Source: Porogramme epimiltina (lineage: Eukaryota > Basidiomycota > Agaricomycetes > Polyporales > Polyporaceae). From it: a DNA stretch of 64,000 nt. Below the pieces are notes generated by a model, which saw nothing but the letters and a program-made list of their open reading frames with translations, ran no database searches and was not told the DNA's origin. A program made the translations under genes and the position numbers. Numbering within the stretch: the first letter of the stretch is position 1; each line of letters starts with the position of its first letter. Positions 32,308 through 44,979 of the stretch are shown in pieces. The stretch is from the NCBI GenBank assembly GCA_900155495.1, contig FTLJ01000330.1, positions 48,272 through 112,271 of the forward strand, read 5' to 3'.

Positions 32308-35300
32308 ATGGCGACATCCGTGAGGAGCGCCGTGGACGTTGCCCAGGACATCGTGCGCCCGTACGAGGACGTCAAGGTCGCCATCGACGCCAAGTCCGCC
32401 CCCAGAGACGACGTCGAGTCCGAGACCTGGTCAGGTGCCGACCACGACCCTCCCATCCTCAGGCGGAAGGTCCTTGCCGTCTTCACCCATGTCCATCCAA
32501 GCGGCCTACACGAGCAGGGATGGTGAGTGTCCAGCACGCATAAGTTTCGTATCTTGGATCGTACCACGGTGGAAGGTTGGGGTTGAAGACAGAGAGATGG
32601 GAAGCCGAGCCGGTGCTCCCTGCTTTACGGCGCATTTCGAGTGTCCGCAGACGTGGCGAGCGAGCCGCCGCCCCGTCTGCCGCTCGAACGGTCCACACAT
32701 TGAACGCGGATGCGCGCCGCGGCTCATGGCTCATCCCGCCCGCGGCTCTCTCCAGAACTACCCAGTGCGAGCCCGGTCGGCTAATGCACCATAACTCGTG
32801 TTCTCCGTTGGACGTGCCTCCATCACGCGCAGCCACGTTCCGCCGCTCTACCCTCCGCTGGATTTTCACCCCTGCGGGCGCGCCCCGGCCGGTATCTGTG
32901 CCCGGGAGCCCGCCGTCCTGAACCCTCACCCACTAGCGACCAGGACGGCGGGCTGTGGGCCTTGCGAACGCATCCCACGTCCGCCCGTGCGCGGCGCCCG
33001 CGTGCGTGCGCGCACCCGTCGCAGCAGGCTCGGAGCGCGTTCGGCAGTCACGCGTCGCCCTATCGCAGCGGGCGGAGGGCTGCCTGATCCTTGGCCGGCG
33101 GGTTTGGGCGTGCGTGGTTCGCCGCCGTACGGAGCTTCTCGCCGCTCGTGTCGGATGTGGATATCGTGGTGTGGTTATTGGCTTTATCCCTAAGCTGTGG
33201 CTGAGCGGTCCCGGGTGTGCCCTTCAGCCATTGTTGGCCCACCGGGGAACTTGTTTCCACGGGCGGGTGACTTGGGCGTATGTTTCTCCACGACGTCTTA
33301 TCGCCGTCCCAAAAACAGACATAATGCTCTTGCTATGTTTGCGGGTGGCACGCCATGGTTTCATGTGGAATGTCCCCAACCTTCTTCGTCCAAAATAGGC
33401 GGATGTGTCGACCAGAAACGCGGTAAGATTGTCTCCCCGTGAAGCCCGAGGGGCGGCCTGGGATGTCTTCGCGTTGGAGTTATGAGCTCACCGTCAAGGT
33501 TCCGAAGGAATCGGCGATGAGATTGCAGAACCACCATGACACAACCCCCCTCTAACGGCGGACGACGACGACGCCGCCGCCGCCCAGTAGGCAGTCCGCA
33601 ATTTAGCGCGTCCATCTGTGTGCGCGGGGGTGTCCTGGCGTGCGCGATAGCCTCCGGTCGTTATGTTTCCTACTGCCTGGATCTGTCTGTCTCACGGGGA
33701 ACATGTCGGCTGACGGACTGGACTTTACAGCGTCTTCGTCCTCACGCAGAAGCCGTCACGCATGCAGGCCACCCCGGACGAGTACGCCGTCGAACACGCG
33801 TACCCCATCATCAGCGGCTTCGCGATATCCATGTCGCAGCCTCGACAGTCCGTGATCAACCTATCCACCCAACCTCCCGGAAGCGGTTTTGCGTTTAATC
33901 AGCCTAAAAAAGGTGCGTTGTTATTTTATGGAACGTGCGTGGTTATCTGGCGCGGGGAATACAGTTGTCACAGCGTGTTTGGCCTCTTTTTCCGTAGTGG
34001 GAAATCGTCTCCTATTCTTCAATGTCATAGCTTTACTTTATGCGGGCTAGAAACCGTTACAGGAGCTATTGATTCGGCTACACATTTCACGACGTAAAAT
34101 CTCGTCACACACGGCATATGGTTAAGGTTTTCCCTAAGGATGTTGTTTGAATGTTGAACCCCTCCACCCGAACAAAATGCCTTCTCTTAGTTCATGAATC
34201 GTTATAATTGACACAATTCATTTGGAGACAATCTATAGCATGAGGAGTGTTACGCGTCATTTTCCCGTTCCTTTATTTCGTATGGAACACGGAACCATGC
34301 GTAAAATCTACTGAACTAACCGCAAGCTTTTTTGAGAAATTCTTTTGTCTCTCGTAGCCCCCGCGCCATACATGATGAACTGACCATCAACTTCTACTGC
34401 AGAAATCACTGTTACGATTAATCCCGGAGAAGATACCCCGTTCCCATCCATCACCTTGCAGACTGATGATACCCAGGGTCTCCGTCGTTTGCTTGATGAA
34501 TGCAAACGTCTGAAAGAAGCATCTGGTGAGGTGCAATTTTAGCCGCTTCCTAACGTGTGTTCTGACGGTTCTGGAGCGGCCCAAATGGGAGATGAGTTCG
34601 ACTTCGAGCCCTTCGCGTGGGTGACACCGTACATCGCGAACCATGTCATTCCGCCGCTCCGTACGTCGCCAAGCTCTTCACCAGACGGCAAGAAATTTGC
34701 TGAATCCGGCCGGTAGTGAGCTCGATCCCTGCTGATCTGCGGAAGCTCCAGAAGCCCGTTCATGACCGCTTACCTCCGGCAAGCGCTGGACAGCCCGGGA
34801 ACGATATCACCGACATTGAGGTGATTCGTGAAGACTGGATGCGCAGGAAAGTGCAGGACGAGGTGCTATCGCCGTGCGAGAAGGCTAGCCTGAAGTAGGT
34901 TTGTCCAGAGCATCTATTCCGAGTGCCTTCTAACCTGCGTCCCACACCAGGATCCGGATCGGGACGTTCAACGTCAACGGAAATCTTCCCTCTCAGGACC
35001 TCTCGGCGTGGGTACGGGGGCACATCGCAATGTCCGCGTCGAAGTCCCTCGCGCCCCTGAAAGAAGTACCGCCTCTTTCCGCAGATGAGATCGTGCGGAG
35101 CCCGCTCGACATGCCCCCGCCTGTCGGTTCGTGAAAATCCCTGGTTTTCCCACGTAGCCTGTGCTCATTTCATTTTTATCGCAACGCCAGCCGACGAGAG
35201 GGGAAAGGACTCCGACGCCGCCTCTGCGGATACGCAGTCGCTGTCTAGCCCCTTGGAAAGGATGACATTCCACAACATATCGTTGGATGGGGATACGGAC

Positions 35301-38300
35301 GAGACCGCAGTCGTGGACATTCCTGGGCCAGATGTCCCCGAAGACCCTGAGGACCCCGACATGCTGGTGCTTGGGTTCCAAGAGCTCGACCTGTCCACCG
35401 GAGCCCTGCTATATTCAAGCGAGACGACGCGCGAGGATGCATGGTGCACGGCCGTGTTTGCGGGGTTAGGCGAGAAGGCCGTGCTGTACGAAAAGGTGCG
35501 CAGCGCCTGTTCTTAGTGCGGTGGCGGTACCGTTTCGCCCGCCGACCCTGCTGACCCCGGACGACCTGCACCGCCTTAGCTCGCATCGAAGCAGCTCGTC
35601 GGGATGTTGTTGGTGGTCGTGATCAAGAAGCGGCTCAGGGCGTGCTTTGGCGACGTCCGCGTGGCCTCGGTAGGTGCGGGTATTATGGGCATCATGGTAC
35701 GCCCCCCCTTCTAGTCGCGCGCCGTGCGCTATCCCCGCGAATCGCAGCTCACCACGCTCTGGCTGCCGCTCCGCTCGCGTGCACGTTCACCCTTCACCCA
35801 GGGCAACAAGGGCGCGACGGGCGCGCGCATGCTGTTCACACCGTTCCCGCCGTGGCCGGCCGCGGCTACGGCGGCGGACCGCAAGCCGGTCGCGCTCACG
35901 TTCGTGAACGCGCACCTGGCGGCGTTCGACGAGATGTTCGACAAGCGCAACGCGGACTTCCACGACCTGTCCCGGAGACTGTTCTTCGACTCGGCAGTGA
36001 TCGCCGTCGAGGACGGGCCTCCTTCCGGAAGCTGGTACACGCCCGCGCCGGTGCCGCTCGAGCTGTTCGAGACGGATGCCCTCTTTTGGCTAGTGAGTGC
36101 CTTTTCCGTCGTGTCTGCGCGCGCGGCCGCGCGCCCCGCGAGGCGCTCGGGGCGGCCGTGCGCGCGCACGAGCGTGCTGTTCGTGGTGCTGATCGGTGTG
36201 GTTTAGGGTGGTGCGTCTGCCGCCCGATATTGGAGCTAGACGCACCGCACTCACGAGGCGGCGCGCCCCTCCCCTGCTGCGCTGATCCCCCCAGACCTGA
36301 ACTATCGGGTCAACCTACCGGATGCCGACGTGAGAGGCCTCCTGGCGGACGAGGAGCTGAGGGAGGAGAATGTGAAGGTCTTGCGAAGGTTTGATCAGGT
36401 CCATCTGCCAGTCGGCATTACGTTCGTGAGCGTTCGCTGCGGTGCTGACGCTTGCTGTGCTTCGCCCCCTGGTTAGCTCACGCTCGCAATGAATGACAAG
36501 AAGGCGTTCGAGGACTTCAACGAGCGCCCGATCGTCCACCTACCGTGCGTCCACTTGCTTCCCGTCGCGGAGTTGTCGAGCTGGTGCGCGGACTCACCCG
36601 ACACGCACCATGACAGGTCGTATCGATTCAGCGCCGGCGTCACGAGCGACGCCCTTGGCTACGACATCAAGTGCGTCCCGTGCCCGTCCGTTTCGTTCCC
36701 CGCGGCGCCCTAGGCACTGAACCCCGGCACACGCGCTCGCCCCACCTCCGTGCTCAGACGGAAGCCAGCCTGGACTGATCGAGTCCTGTACATGGCGTCG
36801 GGGGCAGTGACCGTGAAACAGACGTCGTACGAGAGCCATCCGACCATCACCATGAGCGACCACCGGCCCGTGTCCGCAGAATTCGTGCTCGAGGTGAGTG
36901 CGCCCCGTCTCTCGCGCCTCCTCTCTCGCGTCTCCCTGCGCGGGATCGTTCCGTCCGAGGAGCGAATACCACACGGGGTCCGGGGGGACCGGACAGCGGG
37001 CGGTTGCGCCCACCAATGACGTCGTCCACTGTGCCGCTGCTGTGGCTGGTACGCAGGCTGACTCGATTGTGTTTTCGGGACCTTGGTCCGGTTTTAGGTC
37101 CCTGTCGTGGGGGTGGCGGACTACGAGAGCTACGTGCAGCGCCTCTGGCGCGACGTGTCGGGCGTCGAGTACGCGGAAGACCGGCCACGCATTCAGGTCG
37201 CGCCCACGAACATAGACTTTTCAACACTCGCGTGGGTTCCATCTTCCTCACTGTTCTGCCCCTGCCGCGCCGCCGTCGCCTGTCGCGGAAGCGGCCACGG
37301 TCGGCCTTGCTGACGCTGCATGCAATCTTTGAAGGTACAAGAGCGACGTGATGCGGACGCTCGAGGTGCAGAACGTCGGCAAGGTGCGTGGTCGTAGATC
37401 CGTATCGTAGGTACCGGAGGCGAGCGGCTGATGGAAGTCTTCTAGATTGCTTGTTCCTTCCGCTTCGTGGCCCAGAGCCCCACCGCGGCCGCATGTAAGG
37501 TTTTAGGCCGCCCCAAGCTTAAGCCCGGGAGCTGATCTAGAGTTTAGGCCCTTCATGGTTGCGCATCGACACAATGACCGTGCGTAGCGCATCCCTTCGT
37601 TCGGGTACAATTCACCTCGGCCGCTTACTGCACCACACCTAGGGGCTCATCCTACCCGGCGAGACAGTGCAAATCGGCCTAACGGCGCATGTAGATGAGG
37701 CGCTTGCGTCGCAGCTTAATTTGGGGCAGACACGCCTCGAGGACACCCTGGTGCTGCATACCGCGCACGGCCGAGACCATTTCGTCGCCATCTCCGGAGA
37801 ATACGGTATCAGGTCCCCTTCGCGCCCGTCCATGGTGTTGGCTGACGTACGCGGTCCTAGAACGGACATGCTTCGCGACGAGCATCGCATGGCTGGTCCG
37901 TTTGCCGGGGTCAGTGCGCGCTCTCGCGAGTCCAAGTGACCTATTATCGGAGGAACGGAGCGTTAACGCGCCTCGAGAGATCATGAGATTGGTCAACTGG
38001 CTCATGAGTAATGCAACGGAGACGGTACGCCCGACCGGCTCTGAGCCCTCTCTCCCCCGCCGCCGCCGATGGGCTCGCTCACGCGTGGTGTACTCGGCTC
38101 TAGGACGGGCTATTCACAACGAGAGGAGATGCGGAGCTCATGAGGCGGATACGAGAGGTCCGGCGTTCCCAGCCCGGAATTCGCATATAGCACTGACCTG
38201 GCCGGGTTGCAGTGCCTCGACACAGGGGAGGAGTTCAGCGTAAGCGGAGCCGAGGACGATCCGGAAGTAGCCCGGGCCTTTGCAGACACGCTTCTGCAGC

Positions 38301-38791
38301 TTCTAGCGTCGCTAACAGAGCCTGTCATCCCTGTTTCGCTGCATGCCAAGTGTGCGCAAGCCGCCAACAGGGATGAGGCGTTTGAGGTTAGACATTTTCG
38401 GCTCCTGTTCAGGTATTTTTGCTCACGGTATGTCCGGCCCAGCTCCTGGACCAGCTTCCGGTGGTGAATGTCAATGTTAGTGGGGCGCGTTCGTTGTACA
38501 AATCACGAGACATCTTAAAATTTGCCATTCCCTTCCCCTATCCAGGTCTGGATCTCCCTCACGGCGTTCTTGCACTTCATTGGCCAGCAAGAAGCAGCCA
38601 AAGGACGTGTCGGGCATCTTGGTAAGTGTACTCGGGCTCGCATGACGCAATCTCCCGCGATCTGACTCCCCGGCGCTAACTTTTCGTCAGTCGCGATCTT
38701 CACACCCGTCCTCTTCCGCGATGATTTAGCCTCCCCGATGCTCGTCTCTGTCATCGGCAAGAGGAACTTCTTGCGATACTTCATCGGGTGA
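32308..38791 (+). CDS. OCRL/INPP5B-type inositol polyphosphate 5-phosphatase with ASH and RhoGAP domains (~1020 aa)
   Basis: Twenty-four exons: 32308-32522, 33731-33912, 34403-34525, 34577-34660, 34717-34894, 34951-35126, 35191-35495, 35580-35696, 35802-36092, 36295-36398, 36477-36544, 36617-36670, 36758-36893, 37098-37231, 37335-37383, 37446-37494, 37548-37579, 37643-37805, 37861-38024, 38104-38157, 38213-38386, 38443-38475, 38546-38621, 38691-38791. The family removes the 5-phosphate of PI(4,5)P2 on endosomes and Golgi. The catalytic domain shows IGTFNVNGN, GFQELD, GIMGIMGNKGA, FVNAHLAAF, FWL/DLNYR, KPAWTDRVLY and SDHRPVSAEF. An ASH-like beta domain (VQNVGKIACSFRFV...LPGETVQIGLTAHVD) and a C-terminal RhoGAP follow. 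GLFTTRGD lacks the arginine finger (normally FR), as in OCRL. Junctions all fit except exon 9/10, which is one base short. Intron 1 is 1208 nt. Confidence 0.9.
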
Positions 38792-38892
38792 GATCTTACC
38801 AAGGATGGGGACCCCATGGATGGTGCAGGAGCTTTGTGGCGTCGGCTTCGGGGACGGAAAATAATTACAACCATACTATTAGCTGACTATGA

Positions 38893-39239
38893 CTAACTTA
38901 GAAGTTCCGAAGTAGGACAGATATTGCAGAACACAGACACAACCACCAAGAGGAGCGGCGCTACTGCTTCGGACTAGGTACGGGGCGCACGGACGAGTCA
39001 GTTGGGTATCCCCGAAAATGCGATCGGGGTCGGGCTTACACCGGGGTGTAGGTACAGGCGATGCCTCTGCGTTGGCAATTCTGGCATGTCTGGCGTCCGT
39101 CGCATTTGAGTTTGCGCCCTGACAAGCAGCGGTTCCGCAGTGTTAGTAAGAGCTGGTGCTTCCAGCTCCGCAGATGTGACTCTTGCGTACCTCTGCAGAA
39201 TTGGCACGCCATGGGAGTGCGGCGGGGAGTGCGCGGCAT
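38893..39239 (-). CDS. Minimal Zn2Cys6 (GAL4-type) zinc-cluster protein (68 aa)
   Basis: Three exons fit in phase: 39239-39191, 39118-39042, 38973-38893. The product starts MPRTPRRTPMACQFCR, splices to GRKLKCDGRQTCQNCQRRGIACTYTP, and ends in a short hydrophobic tail (APLLLVVVSVFCNIC) after TP. The six cysteines follow C-x2-C-x6-C-x5-C-x2-C-x6-C, the binuclear zinc-cluster DNA-binding pattern. Intron 1 splits the cluster after Cys2. Typical members are 500-900 aa with a middle homology domain; this one has no effector region, so it could act as a competitor for DNA sites or be the remnant of a longer gene. The tail exon is the least certain part. It is convergent with the OCRL-type gene, 102 bp away. 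Confidence 0.68.
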
Positions 39240-40938
39240 GTCGTAGACATCATCGTCGGATTCGTGCTGCTGTTGTTGGCTGTTGCTAGCCTAGCCGGGT
39301 ATGAGCTCAGGCTCAGATCCGGTCGGGCTACGCCACTTACTGTCTGTGAGCTCATGCCTGATTATGTTCCAGTAATAGTAAGGCGGACTGAAAGCGGAAA
39401 ACGAAAGCGAAAGGGAAGAAAGAAGATGCGAGGTGAAGTTGGAAGGTGCGGTCCGACGACGGGGCTTTTTAAACATTCCTAACCCTGTGGCGCTCCTGTT
39501 GTCGCTCTTTCAACACTGACACTCCCGTCTCAGACGGTGTTGACGCCATACCAACTTGGTAGGCCCAGCTCCCAGAGCGTTTCAATGGCGCCTTTCGGCC
39601 CTTCCTGTGCACCTGCCTGGCACTACGGGGCTCGTCATTGGGATCTTTTCGGCAATCTCGCGCATAAGGCAATCGCTCAGATCTTCATGGCTTCAGGGGC
39701 ATGTCGCAGGAGGCACGGGTCGCCCTGAGTGTGTCTTGGGCGTCTGTGAAAAGGATAAATTTCTACTCGCAGCCAACGTACATGACGTGGCGCCCGCCCA
39801 TGCCCGCACCATGAATTGCTGCCCCCGAAAACGGGCGCGCATGCCCTAGCGGCGGTTGAAATCCCAGGCCTCATGCTTTGCGCCGGGATAAGCTCCTCTT
39901 GGAGCGAAAAGTTACGAACCCCGGTAAATTTGGGAGGTGCCGGTGCTTCCAGACCCGGCACACTTTGTGACTTTAACGAAACGAAGGTTTGAGGAAGCAG
40001 GCCCCCGAGGGCTTGATAGGTCCGGCATGTTCTCGATCGACCCGAAGTGCCAGCGTCATTGATGGCAGTTTCGGCCAGGGGTTATGTAATGCACTGAGAT
40101 ACGCCTACGGCGACATAAGGGTGCGATGGCCAGCGCCGTCGTGGTTTACACACCGCCTTATAGAGGCCTTGAGGCTTGACGGAACCAATGCATCACGGGA
40201 CTCTCTTGGTCCGAGGCCCCGGGGAAAACATGAGGTCATCCGATACTGTCTGGGAAGTCGACGTGCTGTGAGCGAGGGTGATGTTCGTCGCTAGGCCGGG
40301 CGAGATTCAAAAACACGTTACACCAGACCTCTGTCATGATTAAATTGGTGTCGCAGACGCCGGCCACTGGAGGCTGTAAAAGGCGTTCGTACGTCCGGAC
40401 AGGCTCGTGGCATTAGGGTGTCTGCGCGCTCTTTCACAGCATGTTCCCGGCTCGCAGCAAGTCTCGTGCATGTTACCGATCGTTGCGGCGTAGTAAGCAA
40501 CTGCGTAACGGGGGTGCCTCACCGCGAACGAGACGGAGGGGCACGTAGGCTGTGGATGAGTTCAGGTCGGATTTCGCGGCCGCTGGCCACAGCGACGGAT
40601 GCCTACGGGCAACGGGTTTATGCTTCTAGTGAATGTTAAAAATTTGTGCTCCAATGTATCAAACGCCAACGTAGCATGTATTAAGAACATACAGTAATTC
40701 TGCACTGAAGAACCAGGCCCCCCTCGACTGCGGAATTACGGCGGCTTTGGCACCCTGCCACAGGCTGTACCGGTTCCCGACATCACGCCTCCTACGAGCT
40801 AGAACGGCGTGTAAACAGCTTTCCCCACGGGCGCCCCGAAAGTCTTCTACCCTGTCCGATACCGCTTCCTACAAGCGCTAGACACAGGCGCGGGCGCCCG
40901 ACCACTACCGCCACTAGGAGGCCGCACGTCCACGGCAC
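39240..40938. other. 1.7-kb stretch without a recognisable gene
   Basis: Upstream of the zinc-cluster gene and downstream of the arrestin-like gene. Short frames on both strands (up to about 100 codons) show no domain, and base composition falls below the flanking genes. Nothing repeated within the window was seen here. Confidence 0.45.
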
Positions 40939-43003
40939 TCAGCGGTATATCGCGAATTCGGACGACTGCCCTACAGAGCTGACGTCGTCGTATCCGGGCG
41001 GCGAGTAAACTCGCGGCCTCGGACCCGGGGCGTGCACCGTGCCTACGACCACGGCCTCCTGCTGCAGAATGACGTCGCTCGCACCGTCCGGCTGGAACGC
41101 GACTGCCTTCGGGGGGAAGACCGCTACGGCGTACTACGCTCCCCACGCCCAGGGTGCGCGACAGGGTGGGGAGTGCGACGACGGAGGGTGCGCGGCAAGG
41201 CAACGGCGGCGGTGGCGGGATGGCGACGGTGACAGTGGCGGCGCGGGGGCGAGGGTTGAACGTTGAAGTGGGCCCGAACAAGCATCATTCAGCTTTGCGC
41301 GCACATCGAGGCGAGGGGGCGGAGGGAGCGAGGTAGGGCAGGGGGATGGGGAGGGCACAAGCGAAGGGAGCACTCACCGAGAGCTCGAAGCGGCCGAGGC
41401 GGCTGCTCGGCTTGAGGTTTGGAGGGAGGTGGATCTCCCCGTGGAGGACCCGGCGGCGCGCGCTGCTGCTACCGCCGCCGGCGCCGCCAGGGCCGGGCGC
41501 GGCGCTCGCGTCCACGGGCCACCACACGGCGGTCGCGACCTCCTGCTGGACGTGCTCGTACTCAATTCCGGGCAGGTTCTTCCCGCCGCCTCGCCCGCCG
41601 GCGCGCAGCGTCGCCTCGCCCGTCGCGACGCGCCGCACGAGGCGCACGGCCGGCGCGCGGGGCGCCGCGAGCAGGTCCAGCGCCTGCGGGTCCGCGGCCT
41701 CGACCGCGAGCGCGCACGGGATCGCGCTCCCGCGCGTGTAGCACAGCTGTCGTGGGGTGGAGCAGGGCGCGCGAAAACGCCGGTGCGGGTGCAGATGGGG
41801 GGCCGGGGCGCGATGCGGGCGGTCAGCGCGGCGCGCGAGCGGGGCAGCATCGGAGCGGGGGAGGGACGTACGGGCTGCGCGAGCGCGAGCTGAGCGGGCA
41901 CGTGCCGGTGGCGCGTGTGGGTGGCCCGAGAGCGGGGGCGGCGTGGGAGGGGGCGCGGGAGCGAGGCGGGCGGCGGCGCGGGCGCGGCGGTCAGCAGCAG
42001 GTCGCGTGCGGGGGGACTGTGGGGCCGCGTGGGCCTCGCGGCAGACGCACCGTGCATGTGGCGTCGACGGTGCGCGTGGAGAAGACGGAGCCGCGGACGG
42101 ACAACGGCGCGAGCCACTTCCAGCCATCGGGGTCCGCGTCGGGTCCGGGTATGGGGGTGTTCTCAAGATATGCGATCTGTCGCGGGATCGAGGCCTCGCG
42201 CGGGCGGATGATGGGGCAGTATCCGAGCACGGTGCCCAGCCTAGTGTGCGAATGAGCACGGCGGCGCAGGGAAGGCGGCGCAGACAGGGCACATACGTGC
42301 TGTCCACCCGGAATCGCTTTCGGTGGACGGTGACTACGAGCTGGTATTGAATGTGGACCCGCGCCATGCGCTCTGAGAACGACGCGGGGAGCGGGAACGT
42401 TTGGGGTGGCCCGTTTGGAAGCTTGATCTGACACTCGTTTGGCAAGGTCAGCGAGAACGGCCAGGTGTGGCTGCCCGCACTTTCGCTGCCTGGTTGAGAA
42501 GACGACGGGTCAGAGGGACCCCACAGAGTTTGCGACACCTGGACAAAGTTGAGGACCTCTGTGCTCGATGAGGTCATCTGGCCGACGACCTGGCAAAGTG
42601 GGTGTCAAGTGGGTGTCAGCAAACATGACTTGGGCGGACCGCGCGCCAAGACGCCTGAAGGAGGGGCTACGCATCGCATTGCACACCCGAGCACCTTCCC
42701 GCGCGCGCGACCGAGCGAGAGGGGGCCCACCTGAACGGATATAGACTTGATGGAATCTTCCTTGTCACGGTCCAAGACCACGTTCCCGCGAATGGCCTCG
42801 CCTTCGAAGAAGGAAGGGAGATAGTTAGATGCCGGTGCGTTGCTTATCACTTTCAACGTCAGCCAGGGCCGCCCCTTGGAGCTCGACAGGTGGTAGGAGT
42901 GTTCGGTAGCGGGCCGCCTAGAGGCGGTCCCCGGGCCTGCGCCCGGGGGTGAGTTGTGGGGGCGGGTGGGGACGCGAGCGTACCGCGGGGGGGCAGAGGC
43001 CAT
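40939..43003 (-). CDS. Arrestin-like protein (445 aa)
   Basis: Six exons fit in phase: 43003-42731, 42589-42297, 42240-42051, 41889-41872, 41746-41378, 41133-40939. The start MASAPPRYARVPTRPHNSP is chosen over ATG 43111 because fungal arrestin-like proteins often begin with such a Pro/Tyr block. The N-lobe shows FFEGEAIRGNVVLDRDKEDSI and VQVSQTLWG, then WPFSLTLPN and QYQLVVTVHR. A linker follows (GTVLGYCPIIRPRE). The C-lobe is CYTRGSAIPCALAVEA, then YAVAVFPPKAVAFQ and VVGTVHAPGPRPRVYSPPGY. The fourth exon is only 18 nt (LALAQP) but is needed to keep the beta-strand and frame before CYTRG. Arrestin-related proteins act as scaffolds, often ubiquitin-ligase adaptors; the terminal SPPGY is a possible degenerate PxY motif, an inference. 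Confidence 0.85.
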
Positions 43004-44979
43004 GACGACGCGACGTCCGAGAGGGATAGATGCCGGAGGGCAGGGCAGGAGGCGCTCCGATATATGAAGTGCCGGGGTGCTGTGGTGCGGTGGGTTCGAC
43101 GAGGGCGGCATCCATCTCTATTGATAGTGGCGTGTGGCCGCATCTTCCTTAACCACCACGGGGAGCTCGCAGACAGACGCTGTCGGGGACTCCAGCATGG
43201 GAGACGGTCCAAGTGAAGCACACGGGCGAGGATGGCCCACATGCGGGTCTGAACTCTGCCTTATCCTTCCGCGCGCCGGAGTCGGCTGTCCGGAGATGCG
43301 ACGAGCTACGGCAGGTCGTTCCGGGGGCGTCGGCCTCGTCAACATTCAGCACAGGTAGCTGAATAGCCTACCGCATGCACGTTTGCCATGTCCCTTGCGA
43401 AAGTGCGCGGCCGGGGCGAGGGCGATTTTGCAATGCGTGCCTGGACGAGCGAGCCAAGTCCCAACAGGGACAGACGGGCGCTTGACTGCTCCCCCGCTGG
43501 CCACACACGCAGTGCTTACCTAATTTTGACTCATCGGCGCCTGCAGCGCTCGGCCAATGGCCTTGGCTCACGCCGCCTGCGCCGCGTCTTCCGCACGAGC
43601 TTGGGGCAGCTTCCGCCGTCGCCCCTTCCCAGCGGACACTGCTAACTTTGTGCATAGGGGCTCAAGCATGTGCAGACATGGCCACGCGCTCCACGATAGC
43701 AGTTCTGCTCCACATGGTGCACCACATCGCCCACCTGATTCCTCCAGCGGCCTTTTGTTCCAATCATCCTCGAGGCACGTTCTGCCTCATCCGGCGTCAG
43801 GCGGAGCTATTCGTACGTACACCTACTATGGCCTCTAACACCGCCGGATGTCTCGCTCACTCTAGCTAGCCCTTCGACCAGGTGGTTCAGTGACTTGCAC
43901 GTCACTGCTTAAAGGCACACGGCTGCACGGAGTCCGGGAGCGAACAGGCACATACAGCTCCTTGAATCCCACTCGCAGAACAAGCGCAGGCCCTCGAAGC
44001 AGGCGTCCTATGGCCAGGCCGACCCCTACGGCGCCCGCGTCGAGCTTCTGAGCCTCCACCGGAGACATCTAAAACCCCCGTCCATAGGCTGCGGTCTCTT
44101 CGAAGAGGTGGCGTGAAGTTACGGCTGCTCTCGGTCGTGCCACTCCATGAATTGCGAACACGCACGTTGGCCCAGCCGTCCTGCTGATATGTTTCGCATG
44201 AACTGCTGTCGGACGTAATGCCGTGTATGTACCTGCACAGTCCGTCTGACATCGACCACGCGTGCAGCCGTGTGGAAACTGAACCTAGTCTTCGCAGCAT
44301 CCGATGGTCTCAGGGCCTCCGATTCTCGCACCGGTCCCGTGTCCGCCCCAACCGGAGTCCTGGATGACCATGGTTAAAGCTAATCGCTGTTGGGAGCGGT
44401 GAACATCTCATTCATTTATTCAATTGAGGTTAAACCCCTCGATCATCGCCGGACTCATGGGTGGGGAGGAGCATGGTCAGGGCCGCACCTCAGTGGTGAC
44501 TTGGGAGGTTCCCATGAAACGAAAACCAGGGGTAGGATCTGGTGGGCATGTCCGTCATGGTGGGCTGCCGTGGCCGTCACTGCCCGTACATGGACGTTTT
44601 GTAGATGGTTCCTTGTGTTGCATCTTTCCCAAGCAATATAAGTTGACGGCTACTGTATAGGGCTGTGTGATTACCCACGTCGTTAAATACATCCATATGT
44701 CGGCGTGTAGCTCGCCCGCGACGGATGTTGCGCACGACTGGCTAAGTCGAGGCCGGCTCGCGAACTCTACAGGCACCATTTTGGGATGGACACCGGGCGG
44801 CTATCCGGGCCGGGAGGATGGATGGCCCGATGTGGAAACGGGCGTTCTGGGAGATTCTCGAACTTGCCGACGCCGTCCTCGTCCGCGCCCAAACGCCCCG
44901 CCATGGTCGCCCTCCCCGCCTTTCTGGTTCTGCCTCGCATCGCACACTCCCCTACACACACGGACACCTAGCACACACC
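43004..44979. other. 2-kb stretch without an assigned gene
   Basis: Upstream regions of the arrestin-like and Cyp40 genes lie at the two ends. A minus-strand open segment at 43862-44068 (ATG 44068) encoding KLDAGAVGVGLAIGRLLRGP and VGFKELYVPV looks protein-like, but no joinable exons or family could be established. No other structure recognised. Confidence 0.4.

Noticed and set aside
36258..36294. In-frame alternative acceptor for OCRL exon 10 at 36257
   Set aside because: It would keep the reading frame but add AARPSPAALIPP in the middle of the catalytic FWLGDLNYR motif and has a poor pyrimidine tract. The CCCCCCAG acceptor at 36294 is far better.
37917..37967. Possible intron GTCAGT...GGAG in the RhoGAP part of the OCRL-type gene
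   Set aside because: Reading through is in frame and gives a plausible conserved segment (LPGSVRALASPSDLL), so no intron is needed.
41285..42577. 430-codon continuous frame on the minus strand
   Set aside because: It reads through two introns of the arrestin-like gene in partly wrong frames. The spliced model keeps the conserved strands.
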